DNA from: Planctomycetota bacterium | GTDB taxonomy: Bacteria > Planctomycetota > Phycisphaerae > Sedimentisphaerales > Anaerobacaceae | NCBI GenBank assembly: GCA_013349615.1 | Contig: DUZJ01000011.1 | Location: 1 to 59,227, forward strand | Direction: 5' to 3' | DNA: 59,227 bases | Shown: positions 15,954 to 23,253 of the stretch, one piece after another | Position numbering within the stretch: position 1 is the first letter of the stretch | Layout: each line of letters opens with the position of its first letter | Position numbers and translations under genes: made by a program | Notes under the pieces: model-generated | Told to the model about the DNA's origin: nothing | Seen by the model: the letters and a program-made list of their open reading frames with translations, nothing else | Databases searched by the model: none

Positions 15954-16967
15954 CTACATCGCCGCCATCTTTTCCATAATGTCAACGGTTCGGTTCGAAT
16001 AACCCCATTCGTTGTCATACCAACTGACGACCTTAACGGTCCTTCCGATGACTATTGTGCACAAAGAATCGAAGATGCTCGAAGCAGGGTCATTAACGAT
16101 GTCACTGCTGACGATTGGCTCATCACAATAAACCAGGAAGCCTTTCATCGGGCCTTCGGCTGATTTTTTCATCGCTGCGTTCACATCATCGACGGTAACG
16201 TCCTTTTTGACATTAACCACAAGGTCAACGATACTTCCGACAGGAATGGGTACGCGAATAGCAAAGCCATCGAGTTTACCGTCAAGTTCTGGGATAACTT
16301 TGCCGATGGCCTTTGCTGCGCCGGTGGTAGTTGGGATCATGTTGGCCGCTGCGGCCCGCGCTCGACGCAGGTCACTATGTATCATATCAGCCACATTCTG
16401 GTCGTTTGTGTAGGCATGAATCGTAGTCATAACACCCTGCTCAATACCAAATTCATCGTTAAGGGTCTTGGCCAGAGGCGCCAGGCAGTTGGTGGTACAG
16501 CTTGCGTTCGATACACATTTGACCTCACTGGTCAGCTCGTCATCGTTAACACCCAACACAATCGTCGCATCGATATTGTCCTTTGCCGGAACACTTAGTA
16601 TAACCTTTTCGGCGCCGGCCTTGATATGGTCGGCATAACCGCCCTTGGGTGATTCTGCTGTGCGAAAGATTCCCGTCGATTCCAGAACAATCTTTACGCC
16701 CATATCCTTCCAGGGCAGCTCGGCGGGATTCCTGACAGCCAAAACCTTGATGGATTTGCCATTAATGACTAATTCATCATCTTTCGCTTCGACTGTGCCG
16801 CTCCATTTGCCCATGACCGTATCATATTTGAACAGGTGCGCAAGGCTCTTTGCGTCCGAGAGGTCATTGACTGCGACCAGCTCCAAATCGCCCTTTCTTT
16901 GCATAATAATTCTTGCGACTGCTCTGCCGATTCGGCCGAACCCGTTAATTCCAACCTTTGTTGCCAT
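15954..16967 (-). CDS. gap: Glyceraldehyde-3-phosphate dehydrogenase
   Basis: This enzyme oxidises glyceraldehyde-3-phosphate with NAD(P) and phosphate. The 337 residues open with the Rossmann motif [10 protein letters not shown]. The catalytic thiol is C157 in SNASCTTNC, and the C terminus has [12 protein letters not shown]. Coenzyme preference cannot be settled by eye. It leads the gap-pgk-rpe unit and has a strong promoter upstream. Confidence 0.97.
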   Translation of the reverse strand: MATKVGINGFGRIGRAVARIIMQRKGDLELVAVNDLSDAKSLAHLFKYDTVMGKWSGTVEAKDDELVINGKSIKVLAVRNPAELPWKDMGVKIVLESTGIFRTAESPKGGYADHIKAGAEKVILSVPAKDNIDATIVLGVNDDELTSEVKCVSNASCTTNCLAPLAKTLNDEFGIEQGVMTTIHAYTNDQNVADMIHSDLRRARAAAANMIPTTTGAAKAIGKVIPELDGKLDGFAIRVPIPVGSIVDLVVNVKKDVTVDDVNAAMKKSAEGPMKGFLVYCDEPIVSSDIVNDPASSIFDSLCTIVIGRTVKVVSWYDNEWGYSNRTVDIMEKMAAM

Positions 16968-17039
16968 TTATAAATCTCCTTAACCTTTTGATTTTAACAG
17001 TACTTCCTTTTTTCATGCTTGAAAGCAAACGAAGGAGCT

Positions 17040-17068
17040 ACTTTATTTACAACGCTGGCCATTGTCAA
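17040..17068 (-). promoter_or_regulatory. Promoter of the gap operon
   Basis: On the minus strand TTGACA (17063-17068) and TAAAGT (17040-17045) are exactly 17 bp apart. This predicts a leader of about 65 nt before gap. Confidence 0.65.
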
Positions 17069-17197
17069 GGATTTATTGAAAATCCGCCAATTTGGCTGCC
17101 ATTCTAAGCCCAAAAAGCATTTTGTGGGATTTTTTCGGGGATATTGTGTAACATAACGGCCTGTCGCGCAATTATATCTTTGGTGATGGTTGGTGCT

Positions 17198-17758
17198 ATG
17201 GCGAAAAGTGTTAAGCAGACGGATGCCGATAATATTGTACTGCGGGCCCGTACGGAAGCTGAAGCCTTAGGGCAGCTCTACGAGCTGTATTATGAGCGGA
17301 TTTTCCGATTTTGCGTCCACCGGCTCTTCAGTAAAGAGACGGCAGAAGATGTAACGTCAATAATTTTTCTGGAGGTAGCGAGCAGGATTCGCAGCTTTGG
17401 CGGCAGAACGGAACAGGATTTTCAAAACTGGCTGTACGCCATAGCAGCCAACCAGGCAAACGCTTATATAAGGAAAACGTCCCGACGTAAAAGGCTTCTT
17501 GCGGAAGCTGCCGGTTCGATGACGGATAACACCACCGACAACTCCTCGGAGCTGAACTGGCCGAGGCTTTATGCGGCTATATTGAAACTAAATTCAGAGC
17601 ACCAAACCATCATTACGTTGCGATTCTTCGAGAATATGGAGTTCGAGCAGATAGCAAAGATTTTAGACGCCAGGGAAGCAACTCTGCGTGTTACGTTACA
17701 CAGGATTCTTAAGAAGTTACGAAGGCGTTTGGAAACCGTTTTCGAGGGGGAGTTGTAA
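17198..17758 (+). CDS. ECF-type RNA polymerase sigma factor (cassette 1)
   Basis: A sigma-70 family regulator directs RNA polymerase to a specific promoter set. Region 2 covers about 20-90 (LGQLYELYYERIFRFCVHRL, then ETAEDVTSIIFLEV). Region 4 covers about 120-180, with the helix-turn-helix (FEQIAKILDAREATLRVTLHRILKKLRR, read in parts). Upstream in-frame starts exist at 17144 and 17186; the ATG at 17198 gives 186 residues, the usual ECF size. The stop is 1 bp before the anti-sigma-like gene, so they are cotranscribed. Confidence 0.88.
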   Translation: MAKSVKQTDADNIVLRARTEAEALGQLYELYYERIFRFCVHRLFSKETAEDVTSIIFLEVASRIRSFGGRTEQDFQNWLYAIAANQANAYIRKTSRRKRLLAEAAGSMTDNTTDNSSELNWPRLYAAILKLNSEHQTIITLRFFENMEFEQIAKILDAREATLRVTLHRILKKLRRRLETVFEGEL

Positions 17759-17759
17759 A

Positions 17760-18659
17760 ATGTTTAAGAACGAAGATGATTTCAAAAAAATAGTTGGCCG
17801 GCTTAACATTGATGATAAACCGAGTCCCGGGCATCGCGAAAGCTTGCGCCGGCAAATGATTTCTGTCTTTGACAAAAGCGGGGAAGAACCCATAACCAAA
17901 TCAAGGAGTTTAAGGAGCACAATTATGAAAAGCCCGATTCCAAAACTGGCCGCAGCGGCTGCTGTCATTATCATTGTAGTCATCGGCGCGTATTACTTAA
18001 AGCCGGATGACTCAACTACGATGGTTGATATAGTGCCAAAGCAACCTACCCCCACTGGCACCCAATTGGTAGCATTGGATATCAAGCTGCCGAAGCCGAT
18101 GTTTGTTGGCACGCCGCAGGATGTCAAGGTAGAATACCTTGAGAAACCCTTAGGTAAGCCGCGGCCGCCGTTTTATGCACCGGTTGGCACAAAAAATGTC
18201 GCCATCGGAAAACCAGTAACCAGCACCGATGAATTTCCTATCATCGGTAAGCTGGAATGGATAACCGACGGAGACAAAGAAGGTGCCGACGGCAGCTTTG
18301 TCGAGTTAGGCCCGCTTGAGCAACACCTTACTATCGACCTTGAAGCTGAGTATAATATATACGCGATTGTTGTCTGGCATTACCATAAGGAGCCGCGGGT
18401 TTATTTCGATGTGGTGGTGCAGGCTGCAAGCGACCCTGATTTCACCGTGAATGCTTCGACCGTGTTCAACAATGACATTGACAACTCTCTGGGTCTTGGC
18501 GTCGGCAAAGATATGCACTATACCGAGACTGCAGAGGGTAAACTCATCGATGCCAAAGGTATTCGCGCCCGCCATGTGCGATTGCATAGCAACGGCAATA
18601 CAACCTACGACGTAAATCACTATATCGAAGTGGAAGTTTACGGCAAGGCCGCAGAATAA
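17760..18659 (+). CDS. Membrane anti-sigma-like protein with C-terminal discoidin-like domain (cassette 1)
   Basis: Of 299 residues, 1-55 are cytoplasmic and charged, the expected place to bind the sigma factor just upstream. One membrane segment covers about 62-79, and the rest is exported. Residues about 145-297 resemble an F5/8 type C (discoidin) galactose-binding-like fold: an NVAIGKPVTST opening, WITDGDKEG, LTIDLEAEYNIYAIVVWH and RARHVRLHSNGNT. Such domains bind carbohydrate or surfaces, so it may sense a glycan. No zinc-finger HC2 motif is seen. A second ATG at M56 has its own strong ribosome-binding site. Confidence 0.8.
   Translation: MFKNEDDFKKIVGRLNIDDKPSPGHRESLRRQMISVFDKSGEEPITKSRSLRSTIMKSPIPKLAAAAAVIIIVVIGAYYLKPDDSTTMVDIVPKQPTPTGTQLVALDIKLPKPMFVGTPQDVKVEYLEKPLGKPRPPFYAPVGTKNVAIGKPVTSTDEFPIIGKLEWITDGDKEGADGSFVELGPLEQHLTIDLEAEYNIYAIVVWHYHKEPRVYFDVVVQAASDPDFTVNASTVFNNDIDNSLGLGVGKDMHYTETAEGKLIDAKGIRARHVRLHSNGNTTYDVNHYIEVEVYGKAAE
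17912..17927 (+). promoter_or_regulatory. Internal ribosome-binding site and ATG in anti-sigma gene 1
   Basis: AAGGAG at 17912-17917 lies 7 bp before an in-frame ATG (17925) that opens MKSPIPKLAAA, exactly at the membrane segment. Equivalent sites occur in the other two cassettes. Confidence 0.55.
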
Positions 18660-18690
18660 TACAGCCAAAAATGTACAAGAGGTCTATTCC

Positions 18691-18718
18691 GGCCGGGCTG
18701 GTTTGACCCGGTCTTTTC
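18691..18718 (+). terminator. Intrinsic terminator of cassette 1
   Basis: ggccggg (18691-18697) pairs with cccggtc (18107+600: 18707-18713), with one G-T pair and a loop of about 9 nt, followed by tttt. It lies 32 bp after the anti-sigma-like gene. Confidence 0.6.
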
Positions 18719-18804
18719 TATGCGCTTTTGCAGGAAAAATCGGAAATTTGAGGCTGGAAAGTAAAAAGCCGACAAAAAAGTGGTTTTATTTAGAGTAAAA
18801 TATA

Positions 18805-18830
18805 GTCCTTCATCGTTATATTAGTGACAA
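18805..18830 (+). promoter_or_regulatory. Upstream motif shared by cassettes 2 and 3
   Basis: The sequence catcgttatattagtga resembles catccttcactatatagtga upstream of cassette 3 (21283-21302). Each lies 35-60 bp before its sigma gene. They may be promoters read by related ECF factors. Confidence 0.4.
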
Positions 18831-18864
18831 TCGATTGTTCTGATATCAGGTAAGTGAGTTGAAG

Positions 18865-19410
18865 ATGCTCGAAGACAGATTGCTTCTATGGAGATTTAAG
18901 TGCGGCAGCCGAGATGCTTTCCGAGTTATCTATGAAAAGTATGCCGCTGATTCGCTAACGTTAGCAGCTAACCTTCTGGGCGACAGCAGTACGGCAGAAG
19001 ATGTTGTGCAGGATGTTTTCATCTCCTTTGCAAAATCCATGGATAAGTTTCATCTAAGAGGAAGTCTAAAAGGCTATCTGGCAACTTGTGTCGCTAATCG
19101 AGCGCGTGATTACCTCCGCAAAAAAAAGCGTCGTCCAACTGTTTCAGTCAACGAAGCTGAACAAATGACATCAGATGCCAAAAGCCCGGTTCAGTTGGTG
19201 ATACGCACCGAAGAATTGCAAAAATTGAAGCACGCGATTGCCCAGCTTCCTTATGAGCAGCGAGAGGCAGTAGTACTTCACCTACACAGCGATTTGAGAT
19301 TCAGGCAAATAGCCAAATTGCAGAGAGTATGCGTTAAAACAGCCTTAAGTCGTTACCGATACGGCCTGGATAAACTGCGGTCAATGTTAAATGGCGAGGC
19401 AAAAAGATGA
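18865..19410 (+). CDS. ECF-type RNA polymerase sigma factor (cassette 2)
   Basis: The 181-residue product has region 2 (FRVIYEKYAADSLTLAANLL, then STAEDVVQDVFISFAKSM) and region 4 (LPYEQREAVVLHLHSDLRF, then a helix-turn-helix ending SRYRYGLDKLRSML). The ATG at 18865 is preferred over a TTG two codons upstream; gagttgaag is the ribosome site. The stop overlaps the next ATG (ATGA), coupling it to its anti-sigma-like partner. Confidence 0.9.
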   Translation: MLEDRLLLWRFKCGSRDAFRVIYEKYAADSLTLAANLLGDSSTAEDVVQDVFISFAKSMDKFHLRGSLKGYLATCVANRARDYLRKKKRRPTVSVNEAEQMTSDAKSPVQLVIRTEELQKLKHAIAQLPYEQREAVVLHLHSDLRFRQIAKLQRVCVKTALSRYRYGLDKLRSMLNGEAKR

Positions 19411-21131
19411 GAACGGCAGATAATATGGAAAAGTTAATCAAGAAACTGCGTTACAAAACCAGCGTCGAAACGCATGACAGAGTCCTTGGCAATGTTTTCC
19501 AGGCGCTGGATGAATTTGAAGCACACAAACCGAGCGCAACTGCGCCGAATATAGGGAGAACGATTATGAAAAGTTCAATTACAAAACTTGCTATCGCCGC
19601 CGCGGTGATAATTATTGTAGTGCTTATCAGCATACATCAGTTCGCCGGGTCCATCGATTTGGCGGCCCCAACATTTGCACAAACCATAGAGGCTATGAAA
19701 AAAATGCCCTGGATGCATATTACTATGGAGTTTGATGTGCCTCAACCAAATAAAATAGGGAGTTTCTGGAAATGTTTTGACCCCCCTATAGAAGCCAGTC
19801 AAGATGTTGACGGAAAAACCAAATACTGCGACTACAACAAGGAAATAATGTATGTATACAATCCAGAAGTCAATGCTATAACAATTGGCCAGACAATAAA
19901 TAAGGAAAATTTGGGTTGGGCCAAATCGCCCTTCGACATGATTTCAGCGATTATCGACCCAATGCGTTATGACAGCAAAATCTCAAGAGAGGAAGCAAAA
20001 ATCGACGGTGTTGATGTTGAAATCATGCATATGCATATAATTTCCGGTGGTGGAGACGTTACGCTAATTCGTGACATAAAGCGTAACCTACTCATCAGTA
20101 TGGAAACGGAAGATACTTTACCACAAATGAATAAGAGGATAACTGCCAAAGCTATTTTCGATTATCCCCAACAAGGTCCGAGGAACATTTATGATTTAGG
20201 GGTGCCAAAGAATGCAAAAATAATCGACCAGCGTCCAAGAGGAGACTTAAAGAATTTGATAGCAAATGTTCAGCATCAGTTTAACAAAGGATATGGAGAC
20301 CATATTGCAGCGGTGTTGGAATCCGGGGTCGGTAAAAATGGAACTTTGAAGCCATATTTTATTCGGATGATGCGAAAATATGGACAATTACAGCGTGCAG
20401 ATACTTACTTCGCAGCCATTAACTCAGGCACAGAACCAAAATCAGCGGTGAATCTTTACGAAAAGGCAAAAAATAAATGGCCTGACATCACCTGGCCTAA
20501 CCTTACCTTGGAGCAGGTCAAAAAGGTAGAATCCAATGAAGCCATTGAACAACAACAAATATTTAATGGGAAAGATACAACTATACGGTACTACAAAGCT
20601 GGTGAAGAAAAAATTACCTCTAATCGCCACCCCGGAAAGGTCGGGTTTTATGGAGAAGGTCGGACTATGAATTGGACTTCATGGGTTGACCTTTCTGTTT
20701 TAAGCCGAGGCAGTCGATATCGTGAACCAAAGTTAAAATTGCTTTCACCAGACCCAAAACGCGAAGGGCTCGTCGGGCTGGAAATATATGAACCTGGAAT
20801 AAAAAATCCTATAGGCAATAAAGGAGAAAAGATAATTGGAGCAACAACTGATAGATATTGGTTTGACCCATCCAGAGATTATCTGCTACTGGAACATGAG
20901 CAGGAAATGGAAAAAGGTCGATTTCCTTCTGAAACGAAGAGCAGAACGGTAACATTAGAGGTAAAGCAGACATCAACCGGCCAATGGTATCCAAGCCATA
21001 TTCGTCAAGAACGAAGATTCAACAATGAACATTATCTTGGACAAACAACAGACAAAAGGATTATTCTCGATACTGAGCCTGTATTCGAGAAGAATATTTT
21101 TGACCCTAACTATATTTTCAATGCCAAATAA
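19407..21131 (+). CDS. Membrane anti-sigma-like protein, large (cassette 2)
   Basis: The 574 residues consist of a short cytoplasmic part (1-55), a membrane segment (about 60-78) and a large exported domain. It starts directly at the sigma stop, so a regulatory partnership is likely. Exported residues about 85-290 resemble the LolA/MucB-like beta folds seen in other planctomycete anti-sigma-like proteins: paired strands with WMHITMEFD and a YDLGVPKNAKIID end. The remaining roughly 280 residues have a second similar region ending FEKNIFDPNYIF. No zinc-binding HC2 motif is seen. An internal ATG at M54 has its own ribosome site. Confidence 0.75.
   Translation: MRTADNMEKLIKKLRYKTSVETHDRVLGNVFQALDEFEAHKPSATAPNIGRTIMKSSITKLAIAAAVIIIVVLISIHQFAGSIDLAAPTFAQTIEAMKKMPWMHITMEFDVPQPNKIGSFWKCFDPPIEASQDVDGKTKYCDYNKEIMYVYNPEVNAITIGQTINKENLGWAKSPFDMISAIIDPMRYDSKISREEAKIDGVDVEIMHMHIISGGGDVTLIRDIKRNLLISMETEDTLPQMNKRITAKAIFDYPQQGPRNIYDLGVPKNAKIIDQRPRGDLKNLIANVQHQFNKGYGDHIAAVLESGVGKNGTLKPYFIRMMRKYGQLQRADTYFAAINSGTEPKSAVNLYEKAKNKWPDITWPNLTLEQVKKVESNEAIEQQQIFNGKDTTIRYYKAGEEKITSNRHPGKVGFYGEGRTMNWTSWVDLSVLSRGSRYREPKLKLLSPDPKREGLVGLEIYEPGIKNPIGNKGEKIIGATTDRYWFDPSRDYLLLEHEQEMEKGRFPSETKSRTVTLEVKQTSTGQWYPSHIRQERRFNNEHYLGQTTDKRIILDTEPVFEKNIFDPNYIFNAK
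19553..19568 (+). promoter_or_regulatory. Internal ribosome-binding site and ATG in anti-sigma gene 2
   Basis: AGGGAGA (19553-19559) precedes an in-frame ATG (19566) opening MKSSITKLAIAAA at the membrane segment, the same layout as in cassettes 1 and 3. Confidence 0.5.
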
Positions 21132-21177
21132 ACTATTTTGAATTGACCAAATTTCTTGCAGAAGTCAAAAGTTCCAT

Positions 21178-21204
21178 GCTGGGCTGCTCAGCCCGGCTTT
21201 TTTT
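21178..21204 (+). terminator. Intrinsic terminator of cassette 2
   Basis: gctgggct (21178-21185) pairs with agcccggc (21190-21197), with one G-T pair and a 4-nt loop, followed by seven T. The bases after it (atgcgcttt) match those after terminator 1. Confidence 0.85.
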
Positions 21205-21274
21205 ATGCGCTTTCGGCGACAAATGCGGCAACTTCCCTCTCAGCGTCCACTTTTTTTATTTTTTTTGTCGCAAA

Positions 21275-21306
21275 GACCCCTCATCCTTCACTATATAGTG
21301 AAAACA
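21275..21306 (+). promoter_or_regulatory. Upstream motif shared by cassettes 3 and 2
   Basis: catccttcactatatagtga aligns with the motif at 18811-18827 and contains a tcactatatagtga palindrome (21289-21302). It lies about 35 bp before the sigma gene. It could be an operator or an ECF promoter. Confidence 0.45.
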
Positions 21307-21337
21307 TGAATCCTTAAGAGTTTTTTGAGGTGCTAAT

Positions 21338-21880
21338 ATGCCTGATACTGATAAATACTACATTGAACGTTGTTTAGACGGCCATCCGGATGATTTTCGC
21401 TACCTTGTTCGACGCTATCAGGGCGTTCTACTGGCACATTTAGCCGGGAAATTAGGTAACAAAGACAGCGCCGAGGAGGCCGCCCAGGAAACTCTTGTAC
21501 GGGCCTACTTCAATATGGGCAAACTGAGAAAGACGGAGTCGTTCTTTCCATGGCTGCTCGGAATCAGCGACCGCGTGGCAAAGGAACAGCAAAGAAAAGA
21601 ACAAATCCGCCGACAGCGAGAAGCTATCCGTTCGTACTCGGAGGAAGCCGGGAGCCCGGAACTCTCACAGGATTACGCACTCGAAGCGGCAATCGCCGAG
21701 CTGCCTGAGGCGTACAGGAGAGTTATCCTGCTGCGATATTACGGCGGTTACTCGTGCAGTCAGGTCGCCGAGCAGTTCGATATGCCGTTGGGTACAGTTA
21801 CAAAAACACTTTCGCGGGCTTATGCAATGCTGCGGGAATCACTACAGAATCAGAATAAAGAAGAAATTTATGAGGTGTGA
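21338..21880 (+). CDS. ECF-type RNA polymerase sigma factor (cassette 3)
   Basis: The 180 residues have region 2 (DDFRYLVRRYQGVLLAHLAG, then DSAEEAAQETLVRAYFNM) and region 4 (LPEAYRRVILLRYYGGYSC, then VAEQFDMPLGTVTKTLSRA). This is a standard ECF layout. gaggtgctaat precedes the ATG. It is followed within 3 bp by a gene with a zinc-finger anti-sigma motif, making this the clearest sigma/anti-sigma pair of the three. Confidence 0.93.
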   Translation: MPDTDKYYIERCLDGHPDDFRYLVRRYQGVLLAHLAGKLGNKDSAEEAAQETLVRAYFNMGKLRKTESFFPWLLGISDRVAKEQQRKEQIRRQREAIRSYSEEAGSPELSQDYALEAAIAELPEAYRRVILLRYYGGYSCSQVAEQFDMPLGTVTKTLSRAYAMLRESLQNQNKEEIYEV

Positions 21881-21882
21881 AA

Positions 21883-23187
21883 ATGAATTGCACAGAATGT
21901 AAAGAACTTTTGGTTGCTTATGTTGAGGGACTTTTGGACGAAACAGAGAAACAGGCAATTGCCGAACATCTTAAGGATTGTCCGGCGTGCCAGGCTGAAT
22001 CAGCAGAAGTAAGGGCCCTTCGAGACCGCCTGGTTAAAAATGGTAAGGTCTTATCCGACAGCCGGCTTGAGGATGAGGTCTTGAACAGGATTATTCAGGA
22101 ACAAAATGTAAGGCTCAAAACTGCGCGCAAAGCTGGCGAAGGCCTTAATATAAGGAGAATAATAATGAAAAGTCGAATTACAAAACTGGCCGCAGCGGCG
22201 GTGATAATTATCGCTGTTCTGGTAGGTATACATCAAATTGGTGGAGGCACTGTGACTTTTGCCGATGTCATCGAACCAATTCTCAATGCGCGGACTGTGA
22301 TTTTTGATTTCCTAATAGGTGAAGAAGAGAGTAACCCGGTCATGCACGAGATAGTTGTTGGTCCACGAATCAGAAGGACCATATCGAACATGCCGGGCAT
22401 GACCCAAATTATTGACATGGAAACTGGGAAGATGTTGGTACTCCTGGACGCAGAAAAAACAGCGGTGTATGTCGATATAAAAGGCCAACTCCAGGAAATG
22501 ACAAGAGGCTATATAGAGTTTGTCCGGGAAGTCCTTATGGAATTAAAAGACAGCCCTGATGTTAAAGAGCTTGGTGAGCAGGAAATCGACGGCCAAAAAG
22601 CCATCGGTTTTTCAGGCCGGGGCAACAATAATCAGGAATTGAAGATATGGGCCGATCCCAAAACTGCTATTCCGATACGAGTAGAACTGCGATTAGGAAG
22701 AGAGTTTTTTATGGTTTTGAAGAATTTCAAGTTTGATGTGCCCATAGATGACTCACAGGTTAGTATGGACGTGCCGCCGGGTTATACTTTACAGGAGGGC
22801 GAAGTCGACTTCACCAAAGGCACCGAGGAAGACTTTATTGAGAGCCTTCGTATCTGGGCCGAGGTTCTGCTGGACGGCAACTTCCCGGAGGTAGTGGGCA
22901 CGGAACAGTATATGAAACAAGTGCCTCTGCTTGGAGAAAAGCTTGTTCAATCGGGCCTCTCAGACGAAGAAGTAGGAAAAAAAGTGGGAATGATATTTCC
23001 ACGAGGAATGTTCTTCCTGCAATTATTAGAAGCCGACGGCAAATATCACTATGCCGGCAAAGGCGTTAAACTCGGCGACGCTGATAAAGCGATATTCTGG
23101 TACCGCCCGGAAGGCTCGGACACTTATCGCGTTATTTACGGTGACTTGAGCGTTAAGGATGTCGATGCGGAGAATCTGCCGAAGTAG
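21883..23187 (+). CDS. Zinc-finger (HC2-type) transmembrane anti-sigma factor (cassette 3)
   Basis: Residues 1-36 hold the anti-sigma zinc site, MNCTEC then H29-x3-C33-x2-C36 (AEHLKDCPAC). A charged linker and one membrane segment (about 98-116) follow. The exported domain (about 120-340) is LolA/MucB-like, with LGEQEIDGQKAIGFSG and an IWADPKTAIPIRVEL strand pair. A final roughly 95 residues include KYHYAGKGVKLGDADKAIF. Upon a signal the zinc domain would release the sigma factor encoded just upstream. The ATG at 21883 has gaggtg 6 bp upstream; the GTG at 21877 is less likely. An internal start at M95 (22165) has a perfect ribosome site. Confidence 0.88.
   Translation: MNCTECKELLVAYVEGLLDETEKQAIAEHLKDCPACQAESAEVRALRDRLVKNGKVLSDSRLEDEVLNRIIQEQNVRLKTARKAGEGLNIRRIIMKSRITKLAAAAVIIIAVLVGIHQIGGGTVTFADVIEPILNARTVIFDFLIGEEESNPVMHEIVVGPRIRRTISNMPGMTQIIDMETGKMLVLLDAEKTAVYVDIKGQLQEMTRGYIEFVREVLMELKDSPDVKELGEQEIDGQKAIGFSGRGNNNQELKIWADPKTAIPIRVELRLGREFFMVLKNFKFDVPIDDSQVSMDVPPGYTLQEGEVDFTKGTEEDFIESLRIWAEVLLDGNFPEVVGTEQYMKQVPLLGEKLVQSGLSDEEVGKKVGMIFPRGMFFLQLLEADGKYHYAGKGVKLGDADKAIFWYRPEGSDTYRVIYGDLSVKDVDAENLPK
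22152..22167 (+). promoter_or_regulatory. Internal ribosome-binding site and ATG in anti-sigma gene 3
   Basis: AAGGAG (22152-22157) lies 7 bp before an in-frame ATG (22165) opening MKSRITKLAAAAV. The following DNA (acaaaactggccgcagcggc) is nearly identical to that in cassette 1. Confidence 0.55.
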
Positions 23188-23217
23188 GTTTGCCGAGTAA
23201 GTATAATATGTGTCACA

Positions 23218-23247
23218 AAGGCCGGGCTGATTTTGCTCGGCCTTTTC
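23218..23247 (+). terminator. Intrinsic terminator of cassette 3
   Basis: aaggccgggc (23218-23227) pairs with gctcggcctt (23235-23244), with one G-T pair and a 7-nt loop, followed by a short T-run. It also faces the converging sulfatase gene and may serve both strands. Confidence 0.8.
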
Positions 23248-23253
23248 TATTTC

